From Neocallimastix lanati (nom. inval.) (Eukaryota; Neocallimastigomycota; Neocallimastigomycetes; Neocallimastigales; Neocallimastigaceae), in the NCBI GenBank assembly GCA_016946835.1, contig JACVTC010000657.1:1-13240 (forward strand): DNA of 13,240 bases. The letters run 5' to 3'. The notes below the pieces were generated by a model. That model was given only the letters and a program-made list of their open reading frames with translations. It ran no database searches and was not told the origin of the DNA. Numbering within the stretch: position 1 is the first letter of the stretch; the number at the start of each line of letters is the position of its first letter. Positions 7,084-13,240 of the stretch are shown here, piece by piece. A program made the translations under genes and the position numbers.

Positions 7084-7597
7084 AGTAATTTATTAATATA
7101 TAACTTAAATTTACTCTTATTTAAAACATATTGTTATTAGTAAATTTAATGAATAAGTTTTTTATTTAAAATATAAATTTTATTTAATTTTAATAATATT
7201 TTATTACATTATTATTTTATATAATTATTACTATAATTTAAATTACAATAATCCTACAAAGGATTAATCAAAAGATTTAAACATGTATTTATATAAAATA
7301 ATTAATTATTAAAATATTAATTATTAATATGAATATGTAATAGTATTAATATAAGTTTGATATTGATAATATAAAGTAAGATAGTAATATAAATATTTAA
7401 TATAAATAAAATATAAGAATATAATATGTAGAAATTAATTTAATATGACAATCACGTGTTTACATTATTTAATATATATTAATTTCAATATGTTAACAAT
7501 ATTTAGTAATTAGTTGGCCTAGACTAATTCCTAAATATTTTAATAAAGTTAATTTAGTAATAATTATTATATTATTATTTTTTAATATTGAAATTCA

Positions 7598-7644
7598 AAT
7601 AACTGAATTATTGAAATTGAAATTGAAATTGAAATTCAGTTATT
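7598..7644. other. 3'-terminal hairpin of unit E around GAAATT repeats
   Basis: AATAACTGAATT (7598-7609) is the exact complement of AATTCAGTTATT (7633-7644). The loop is filled by four GAAATT units. The stem ends nine bases before the E terminus. Confidence 0.65.
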
Positions 7645-8781
7645 ATCTTAACATACTTTAGAATCCATTATATTATTCTTTACTTAATATTACTTTACTA
7701 TATTTTCTATACTAAAATATTTTCTAAATATATTTTTTTTTTATATTTTTATTAAAAGTTTTTAAAATATTATCAATAATTCTATATTTTTATTATTAAT
7801 ATCAATATCTATAATTTAACCTTAAATTTTATTATTTTATTAAAGTGTTTATTATCAATATTAATATTTTATTTTTATTTTCAAATATATTATTATATTA
7901 TTATTATATTGTATCAATATTAAACTTGTATTTTTTTTAGTATTTTATTTTATTTTTAAATTGATTATTTAATATTTTTTATTTCCCACAAATAAAATCA
8001 AATCTTAATTGATAATAAATATTAAATATATTATAGTTTTTAAATTTATTTTATATAAAATATAAGAATATTATATTAACATTCTTGATTAAAATAACTT
8101 TATTTTTCTGTAAAATCTTTTTAAATTTTGTTTGTTACTTTTCGTATATATTAAATAATTTAGTTTTAGTATATGAAAAATAATATAAAATTATGTAAAC
8201 AAAATTTATTAAAAAAAAAATACTTATGAATTAGTTAATTTAAATTAATATAAAATTTTAAGTAATTAGTAATAGTAAATATTTTTTTTAAATATGATAA
8301 TAAAATGTAGAAAGGCTTTACATATTTATTTTTTTTCAAAAAGTATAAATAAGTGAAGTTTTTCAATAATTAAAATGTAGACAGAAAAATATTAAAAATA
8401 AATAATTAAATAAAAATTCTAATAAAACCCGAACCATAACAATTTGATACGAGATATATAATATGAATGTAAAGTGATATAATTATTATTTTAAATATTA
8501 TTGTAAATAATTTTATTATTAATATTTTCTAAATAAGTTAAAATTAATATTTAATAAGATATAATATTATAAAATTATTTTATTATTTTATTATTAATAT
8601 AAGTTTATTATAAAAAATATATATAATATAATTAATTATATAATAAGTACAAATTTAAAATAATAATAATATAGAGAATAATAAGATAAAAATTAGTTAG
8701 GAAGTTTTAATTATAAAAAAAATGTTGTGTTTTTATTTTTATTGAAATGTATTAATTGAGAATGAATAATAGTGAATAATT

Positions 8782-8843
8782 ATTTTAATAAATAAATATA
8801 ATAAAATGAATAATTTTAATAAATAAACATAATAAAATGAACA
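8782..8843. repeat. 31-bp direct tandem duplication in the element 2 LTR
   Basis: Copies at 8782-8812 and 8813-8843 differ only by two T-to-C changes (ATAAATAAATATAAT against ATAAATAAACATAAT, and GAATA against GAACA). They lie just upstream of the TATA box, where LTR enhancer repeats are often found. A regulatory role is inference only. Confidence 0.85.
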
Positions 8844-8873
8844 TTATATTCTAAAATAATAATTTGAGTGTAT

Positions 8874-8880
8874 TATATAA
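8874..8880 (+). promoter_or_regulatory. TATA box candidate of the element 2 LTR
   Basis: TATATAA occurs 430 bases into the 538-bp LTR, followed by TATATAATA. This would place the transcript start near 8905 and give a short R-U5. AT-rich surroundings make the call tentative. Confidence 0.4.
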
Positions 8881-8990
8881 ATATATAATAATTATTATAC
8901 TATTTCATAAATACAATATTTCTTGATTAATTCCCTCTTGCTTTTCCCATATTTTATGATACTTTTTAAATTAATTGTATCAACCATTTT

Positions 8991-9006
8991 TGGTGGAGAA
9001 TCCGGG
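8991..9006 (+). other. Primer binding site of element 2
   Basis: TGGTGGAGAATCCGGG starts with the TGG that pairs with a tRNA 3' CCA and stands out as GC-rich among AT sequence. Its complement divides exactly as a tRNA 3' end: CCA, discriminator A, seven acceptor bases ATTCTCC, five T-stem bases CCCGG. The primer tRNA should therefore begin GGAGAAT. I cannot name it from memory. Confidence 0.8.
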
Positions 9007-9176
9007 CGAAGCAAGCAGGAAAATATCGTGAAAATATAGTATAAAAATTAAATAAATAATAATTATAAAAAAAAATTATAAAAAAAAATTATAAAAAAAA
9101 AAAAAAAAAAATTTTATAAAAAAAAAAAAAAAAAAAAAAATTTTAAATAATACTAATAATAATAATAATAATAAAC
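9007..9176 (+). other. A-rich leader of element 2
   Basis: This untranslated leader lies between the primer binding site and gag. After about 50 ordinary bases come three ATTATAAAA-type units, then A runs (about 9093-9111 and 9118-9140) and AAT repeats up to the start codon. A-rich leaders are usual in retrotransposon RNAs. Run lengths may be inaccurate in an assembly. Confidence 0.6.
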
Positions 9177-10370
9177 ATGGATTCTTTGAAAATCTATAAA
9201 GTCCTCCCTATGTTAGAAGACTATGAAAATAATGTAGTGGATTGGATTGAAGACCTTAGCAACTTAATGAGAGTTTGCAATATAAAAGACCCGGAAAGAA
9301 TTTTTACTTGGGCTTCTGAAGCTGTGGATTCAAATACTAAAGCCGTTTTAAGAAGACTAATAAATAAAAGAACAGGTGTGTACCCTTCTCTTAAGGAAAT
9401 TCAAAAGGCAGTAGAAGAACATCTTGGAATTACCGAAGGAGATAAGTTGACCTACCTTCAAGGATTAAAAATTAAAGAAAATGAAACAATAAAAACTTTT
9501 AATGATAGATATAGAAGATTATATCACGATCTTTCAAGAGACTACCAAAAAATTGTTTCAGTAAAAACTTATAGGAACGCTATAAAGTCAAGGAATTTTG
9601 CTTATTCTCAAGTATTTATGTCTAAATGTGATTCCTTGAATGAAGCTTATGAAATTGCTGAAACGGCTGAAGAAGCAGAGAAGGAATGGAACAAACCAGA
9701 TAATAATAATAGTAATGAAGAATATCAAATTAGAACAACTAACAATAAAAGAAATATTAGAAATTTATCTATGTTGACTCAAAATACTAGTTTCCCAAGA
9801 AGAAATAGAAATCCTACATTTAATTATTTTAATGTAGAACCAAGAAATAATTATCAACAAAATAAAAATATGATTAACAATAATAACTGGAATACTAATA
9901 ATAATGGATATTCTTTTAATAATAGTAATAATTTTAATTTATATAATCCAAATAGAGCTACACTCAATAATCCTTATGGTAACTACCGTACAAATGGAAA
10001 TATAAATAATTTTAATAATAGCAGTAATAGAAGAAATAATAATTTTAATTATATAAACAATGGAACTAATAATTATAATGCTGGAGTTCCACAAAATAAT
10101 TATAATAATATTCAAGGATATAATAATTATCATGATCAAAATAATCAAATCAAAAATCCGTATATAAAAAATAGAAAAGAACAATTTATTAATAACTCCG
10201 ACATTCAAAATAGAATTCAACAAGGGTTAGATTTAAACAGCCCAAATTCTACATTATATTGCCATCGTTGTTACCAAGAAGGACACAAGAGTAATAAATG
10301 CCCTTATACATTTAAGCAATTAGCAGAAATGGAGGAAAAAGGACTTCTTAATAATAATCATTTAAACTAA
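9177..10370 (+). CDS. gag: Element 2 Gag: capsid plus CCHC nucleocapsid
   Basis: Gag forms the particle and packages element RNA. The 397-residue frame starts at the first ATG after the leader. Residues 1 to about 165 are a helical, charged capsid-like region (for example LRRLINKRTG, then DRYRRLYHDL), matching the retrotransposon gag fold in character. Residues about 175-345 are strongly enriched in Asn with Tyr, Phe, Arg and Gly, a prion-like, RNA-binding type of linker. A zinc knuckle C-X2-C-X4-H-X4-C is complete at Cys362, Cys365, His370 and Cys375. The frame ends at TAA 10368-10370 directly after a -1 slippery heptamer, so it was probably extended into pol in a fraction of translations. 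The frame is intact, in contrast to the pol that follows. The opposite-strand frame here is a shadow. Confidence 0.9.
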   Translation: MDSLKIYKVLPMLEDYENNVVDWIEDLSNLMRVCNIKDPERIFTWASEAVDSNTKAVLRRLINKRTGVYPSLKEIQKAVEEHLGITEGDKLTYLQGLKIKENETIKTFNDRYRRLYHDLSRDYQKIVSVKTYRNAIKSRNFAYSQVFMSKCDSLNEAYEIAETAEEAEKEWNKPDNNNSNEEYQIRTTNNKRNIRNLSMLTQNTSFPRRNRNPTFNYFNVEPRNNYQQNKNMINNNNWNTNNNGYSFNNSNNFNLYNPNRATLNNPYGNYRTNGNINNFNNSSNRRNNNFNYINNGTNNYNAGVPQNNYNNIQGYNNYHDQNNQIKNPYIKNRKEQFINNSDIQNRIQQGLDLNSPNSTLYCHRCYQEGHKSNKCPYTFKQLAEMEEKGLLNNNHLN

Positions 10371-11086
10371 ATATTGCGAGAAGGATAACTTCCACTAAAC
10401 AAACCAATCAACAAAATATTAACTATAATAAAAACAATAATAACGAATATGTGAATTTAACATATTCATTAGATTTAAATAATAATAATCATATAACGGA
10501 AACTAATAAAATTCTTTATAATGATAATGGAAAATATAATTATAATAATGATAGTGACAAAATAAAAAAAATTAATAGCAACATGAATTATGATAATTCT
10601 CCTAACAATGTTATATATAATAATTTTAAAAATATTAATAATTATACAAGTGATAATGATAATATAAATAATATTAACAATATTAATAATAAAAACAATT
10701 TTAAAATGGAGGGCGAAATTATAAACAACAATAAATATAATAATAATGTTGAAAATAATAACTTTTCTAATAATATAAAATTAAATGAGAATAATTATGA
10801 TAATAATAATGAACATTTAATGCATAATGATTATTATGAAGATGAAGTTAATAAATATAATAATTATCCTGATTATTCTAATAATCAAAATTACATGGAA
10901 AAAAATAGTAATATTTATTATTTTAACAATAAAGAAAATAATATTGAAAATGATGAAATAAATGAATATAATAATGATTTCAATGATAATGATGAAGTAG
11001 AGGAAATTGCGGCAGTGGTTCAGAGAAAAGGAAATAAAAATAACTCAAAATCAACTCCTTTTCTAAAGAAGTTAAGAAAAAGTTAA
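10358..11086 (+). CDS. Element 2 Gag-Pol: Asn-rich spacer after the frameshift
   Basis: In the -1 frame after the slippery site, the reading continues FKLNIARRITSTKQT and then about 200 residues dominated by Asn with Asp, Tyr, Ile and Lys. There is no domain I recognise. The GTG at 10451 is not a start: the frame is open upstream to the heptamer. It ends ...STPFLKKLRKS at a TAA (11084-11086) caused by a one-base change in the A run at 11077-11081. The same kind of sequence resumes in the next frame. An Asn-rich block of this length between nucleocapsid and protease is unusual for gypsy elements. It might be a tolerated low-complexity spacer removed by the protease. Confidence 0.65.
   Translation, partial: SFKLNIARRITSTKQTNQQNINYNKNNNNEYVNLTYSLDLNNNNHITETNKILYNDNGKYNYNNDSDKIKKINSNMNYDNSPNNVIYNNFKNINNYTSDNDNINNINNINNKNNFKMEGEIINNNKYNNNVENNNFSNNIKLNENNYDNNNEHLMHNDYYEDEVNKYNNYPDYSNNQNYMEKNSNIYYFNNKENNIENDEINEYNNDFNDNDEVEEIAAVVQRKGNKNNSKSTPFLKKLRKS
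10361..10367 (+). promoter_or_regulatory. -1 ribosomal frameshift site between gag and pol
   Basis: T TTA AAC is an X-XXY-YYZ slippery heptamer in the gag register, and the gag stop TAA is the very next codon. The -1 frame has a stop at 10355-10357 and is open from 10358 to 11083, so only 10 bases are shared by both frames and the heptamer fills seven of them. Downstream, GAAG and CTTC (10380-10392) could form only a weak hairpin, so the stimulator is unclear. Confidence 0.78.
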
Positions 11087-11523
11087 CAGATAATCCTGTC
11101 CCAATTATCACACCTGCAATAAAAAAGAAGATTCAAAGTAAATTAAATAATAAAATTAATAAATCTACAAACTCAAATATGGAAACGGAAGAAATTAATG
11201 TGACAACTAATGATTTCCCAAATAATGAAGAAATAAATAACACTATTAGAAAATTTGATATAATTAATGAAAAAAATATTCCAAAAACTAATAATAAAAA
11301 TGTTTCTTTTAATGATATAATTGAAATTCATGATAATATTTCTCTAACAGATACAGAAATAAATAATAAAAAACACAGTAATATTACTAACTCTAAAAAT
11401 AATGAAAATTTAATAGCTAAGAAAAAAGAAATACATAATAATAATTCTCCGAAAAATAATATATTACAAGATAAGGATAATAATAATATAGATACAAATA
11501 AATTAAATTACCTTGACCTTTAG
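11083..11523 (+). pseudogene. Element 2 pol: Asn/Lys-rich spacer, second frame
   Basis: After the shift near 11080 the reading continues KLTDNPVPIITPAIKKK in the +1-numbered frame, followed by Asn-, Glu- and Lys-rich sequence to a TAG at 11521-11523. The ATG at 11179 lies inside it and need not be used. No domain is recognised. The polypeptide is broken from both neighbours: by the A-run change upstream, and by the TAG plus a TAA at 11529-11531 in the frame that carries the protease. Confidence 0.55.
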
Positions 11524-11531
11524 GTAATTAA

Positions 11532-12164
11532 TCAACCAATATAAGGAATGCTAAAAAAATTCATAAAAAGGAAAAAATAAAAGAAATATTAAGTGAAGAA
11601 AATAATAATAAAATAGCCATCACTCAAGAATTTAATAAACCGGAAAAACACATTAAAATGATGGAAACTTTTGAAGAATATAAAATAAATGATTTAATTA
11701 AGGAGGTAGCTTCAACTGAAGTAATAACAAAACTAGTTTACTTATTAGACTTATTCCCAAAGTTTAGATCAGAATTTACTAAAGCTTTACGTTTAACAGA
11801 AGGAAAAGGGAATAATACAACAAAAGCAAATACTTCGCTAATTAATGTTATGAATATTATAAGTCAGCACAAGGTGATTAAAGTCAAAGGAACAGTTGAT
11901 AAAAAACCAGTAGAAATATTCCTTGACTCTTGTGCTAGTGTAAATTTAATTACATCCTCAGCTCTAAAAAAATATAATATTAATAAAAATCCTATTGGAA
12001 GAATATCAGAGAAGATTTTCAAGTTTATTCAAATAATTCTATTGACTCTGATATTTATGAATTATCAATAACTATTGGAAATTACACATTTGTAGATTAT
12101 TTTAGAAAATAGAGAAAGATGATATATTTGATATATTAATTGGTGTTGATACTTTAAAAGAAAT
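11532..12164 (+). pseudogene. Element 2 pol: aspartic protease, frameshifted
   Basis: The protease processes Gag-Pol. The frame runs from 11532 (the ATG at 11658 is internal) with a charged helical segment (FEEYKINDLIKEV), then the retropepsin start GTVDKKPVEIFLDSCASVNLIT, catalytic Asp at 11925-11927. The usual D-[ST]-G-A reads DSCA, with Cys for Gly. I do not know whether this is normal for the family. The frame shifts at about 12015-12030 and continues in another frame as YELSITIGNYTFVDYF, and a further change near 12105-12115 leads to IFDILIGVDTL, the ILIG motif of the second half. At least three single-base lesions therefore interrupt the domain, and the 12071 stop is a product of the first. 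Confidence 0.78.
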
Positions 12165-12563
12165 CGTTTTGATATAAACTTAGTAAATGATACTCTGTAT
12201 CATATTGATGATGATAATAATTTTGTTAAACTAGCCTCATTATTTTATGATGTTAATCTTAAACCTACTGATGAAACAAATGAAGGTGATCAAGAATTAG
12301 ATGAAAATAATAATGATGATAGTTTAAGTGATGAATGTTCTGACATTAATGAAAATAAATTAAATGATGAGTTGGATATAAATAATAATGATAATAATAC
12401 CTTCTTTATTTATGTGGAATCTGATATTCCAAATATTCATATTAATAATTTTAAAGATGATCCATCATGTTTTCTTGATGTTATAATTGATAATAATATT
12501 AATTCAAATTTAAATAATATTGAAAAAAATAATAATGATATCTCTAATAATAAAAATAAATAA
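12165..12563 (+). pseudogene. Element 2 pol: acidic, Asn-rich spacer after protease
   Basis: One open frame begins RFDINLVNDTLYHIDD, the usual tail of a gypsy protease, then becomes a long acidic and Asn-rich stretch (DENNNDDSLSDE and similar) until a TAA at 12561-12563. It joins the protease through a one-base change near 12161-12164. There is no recognised domain. The ATG at 12372 is internal. Confidence 0.55.
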
Positions 12564-12849
12564 TCCTAAAATAATTACTGAACAAATAAATAAGATTGAA
12601 AATAAAAATAACGAAATCATTTATAAAAAAATAAATAATCCTAAAATAAATATTGAAAATATTAATATTGATATGTCAAAATTAAATTCTCACAATTCAC
12701 CTAAAAACATTTCAGAAAGAAATTTTAATGATGAAATAAATGAACCTTCTAAATTACTTAAAGCTAAAATAAATGATAAAGAATATAAAAATAAATTACA
12801 CAATATTAATACCTTATTTAATACCAGCACTTTTAGTCATAACAAATGA
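12562..12849 (+). pseudogene. Element 2 pol: spacer continued in the next frame
   Basis: The low-complexity reading continues from about 12562 (NPKIITEQINKIENKNNE) to a TGA at 12847-12849. NNPKI occurs twice within it, suggesting internal duplication. The end (NTLFNTSTFSHNK) is less repetitive and may approach the RT-linked region. The apparent start at 12520 lies in the overlap and is not meaningful. Confidence 0.5.
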
Positions 12850-12857
12850 AGTAATAG

Positions 12858-13046
12858 ACAATAAAGATAACGTACCCCATTAACGATACTAAGACAAAAT
12901 TTGAGATGATTTATTCTATTATTAATAAACTACAAGAACATCTAAAATCAAGTGTTGAAAATTTATTTTTAGAATACATTAGTGTACTAGCGTTAAAAAC
13001 TGATGATTGGGATCCTCAAAATTATATTCCACACAGAATAATTTAA
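12858..13046 (+). pseudogene. Element 2 pol: protease-RT connector
   Basis: A 63-codon open stretch reads FEMIYSIINKLQEHLKSSV and ends with NYIPHRI. It matches in layout the element 1 connector, which ends in APHKL just before RT. The PH-[RK]-[IL] ending is a familiar gypsy landmark directly upstream of RT. A TAA at 13044-13046 ends it, and the following bases continue the connector (LIPGTEPINNAH) only in a shifted frame. Confidence 0.55.
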
Positions 13047-13240
13047 TTCCTGGAACAGAACCCATAAACAACGCGCATATTGTGTTTCAAAAGTACAAGC
13101 TGACGCATTAAAAAAGAATTAATTAAATTAATTAATAATAAATTAATAGTTCCTTCTAGTTCTCCGTGGTCTTCCCCCGTTGTACTTGTTCCGAAGAAAA
13201 TGGACAAGTTAGAATGTGTGTTGATTATAGGAAGATTAAT
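13047..13240 (+). pseudogene. Element 2 pol: start of reverse transcriptase, cut by window edge
   Basis: This is the N-terminal RT segment: KELIKLINNKLIVPSSSPW followed by SSPVVLVPKK, then the VDYRKIN block at the edge. It aligns residue for residue with element 1 (ELIKLIKKKLVVPSYSEW, SSPVVVVPK, VDYRKVN) but is clearly a different family. The frame is broken by short A runs at 13110-13115 and 13198-13201, each apparently one base short. The rest of RT, RNase H, integrase and the 3' LTR lie beyond the window. Confidence 0.8.

Larger units (their letters stand above)
7029..7653. mobile_element. Unit E, 625-bp solo-LTR-like insertion in LTR-B
   Basis: The ends are TGTCAAAG...TTAACA, flanked by TACTT at 7024-7028 and 7654-7658. 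LTR-A has a single TACTT (3311-3315) at the same point, which proves the insertion. There is no ORF. Near both ends the sequence TAAGATAA / TTATCTTA forms inverted termini (left copy at 7040-7047, with 8 extra bases after TGT). The start TGTCAAAG resembles the TGGTAAAG of LTR-A and is also followed by a hairpin, so E may be a distant relative. A TATA-like TATATAAAA lies near 7291-7299. A solo LTR is the simplest reading. Confidence 0.82.
6044..8441 (+). mobile_element. LTR-B, second copy of LTR-A, split by units D and E
   Basis: Three blocks align in order to LTR-A: 6044-6053 (TGGTAAAGAA), 6988-7028, and 7659-8441. Between them lie unit D plus one AAGAA copy, and unit E plus one TACTT copy. 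Subtracting these leaves 834 bp, against 837 bp for LTR-A. By eye the two copies are well over 95 percent identical. LTR-B ends ...CCATAACA, a TG...CA unit as expected. Its flanks (ACATT before, ATTTG after) do not match, so I cannot tell whether it is a solo LTR or the remaining LTR of a rearranged element. Element 2 begins three bases further on. Confidence 0.85.
8445..8982 (+). mobile_element. 5' LTR of element 2
   Basis: The ends are TGATAC and GTATCA, a perfect 6-bp inverted terminus, giving 538 bp. The right edge is followed after 8 bases by a primer binding site, and the gag start lies 195 bases past the LTR. A TATA box is at 8874-8880 and a C/T-rich stretch (8930-8950) follows it. The 5 bases before the LTR (CAATT, 8440-8444) should be repeated after the 3' LTR, beyond the window. 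Unlike LTR-A, LTR-C, D and E it has no strong hairpin at its start, so it belongs to another family. The 3' copy needed for proof is not in view. Confidence 0.78.

Noticed and set aside
6039-8446. TSD for LTR-B (ACATT before 6044 against ATTTG or CAATT after 8441).
   Set aside because: The bases do not match in any sensible register, so I cannot call LTR-B a simple solo LTR.
3243-9176. Hidden host gene or tRNA in the 5.9-kb non-coding span.
   Set aside because: No frame of useful length or tRNA-like cloverleaf with a T-arm motif was found. LTRs and AT repeats account for nearly all of it.
9939-10223. Minus-strand frame of 94 codons rich in Ile.
   Set aside because: It is the complement of the Asn-rich AAT/AAC codons of Gag, hence a composition shadow.

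Overview
The window is a graveyard of LTR retrotransposons in a very AT-rich eukaryotic nuclear genome. No cellular gene is supported. The pol proteins are of the Ty3/gypsy class (order protease, reverse transcriptase, RNase H, integrase), and their wording resembles elements I associate with Glomeromycotina (arbuscular mycorrhizal fungi) such as Rhizophagus. That assignment is an inference from general appearance and base composition, not from a search.

Layout. Positions 1-174 are AT microsatellite. Positions 175-3242 are the pol region of element 1. It is cut off inside the protease and damaged by three single-base frameshifts, two in-frame stops and a Glu-to-Lys change at the RNase H active site, but its integrase frame is intact. 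A G-rich tract (3251-3265) leads into its 3' LTR, called LTR-A (3266-4102). An LTR-like copy with a related start, LTR-C, begins at 4109. It is followed by degenerate AT repeats, a 35-base A run and a near-perfect 192-bp palindrome (5852-6043).

From 6044 to 8441 lies LTR-B, a second copy of LTR-A that has been split twice. A 929-bp unit D (6054-6982, TSD AAGAA) and a 625-bp unit E (7029-7653, TSD TACTT) sit inside it. LTR-A keeps both empty target sites. With both insertions and one TSD copy each removed, LTR-B is 834 bp against 837 bp for LTR-A. D and E have TG...CA ends, 5-bp TSDs and no ORF, so they look like solo LTRs of two further families. Strong hairpins cap both of their ends.

Element 2 starts directly beyond LTR-B: 5' LTR (8445-8982, TGATAC...GTATCA), a 16-nt primer binding site (8991-9006), an A-rich leader, gag (9177-10370) with one CCHC knuckle, then a very Asn-rich spacer, protease, a second Asn-rich spacer and the first residues of reverse transcriptase at the window edge. 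At the gag stop there is a canonical -1 frameshift heptamer (T TTA AAC, 10361-10367) within a 10-nt overlap between gag and the next frame. This suggests that element 2 made its Gag-Pol by -1 ribosomal frameshifting. Its pol frame is now broken by several indels, many of them in A runs.

Taken together, the insertions give a relative history: LTR-B first, then D and E into it. Element 2 arrived at its right edge, and its order relative to D and E is not resolved. The most distinctive structural features are the hairpin-capped LTR ends, the hairpin and pseudoknot-like array around the D promoter, and the frameshift site.
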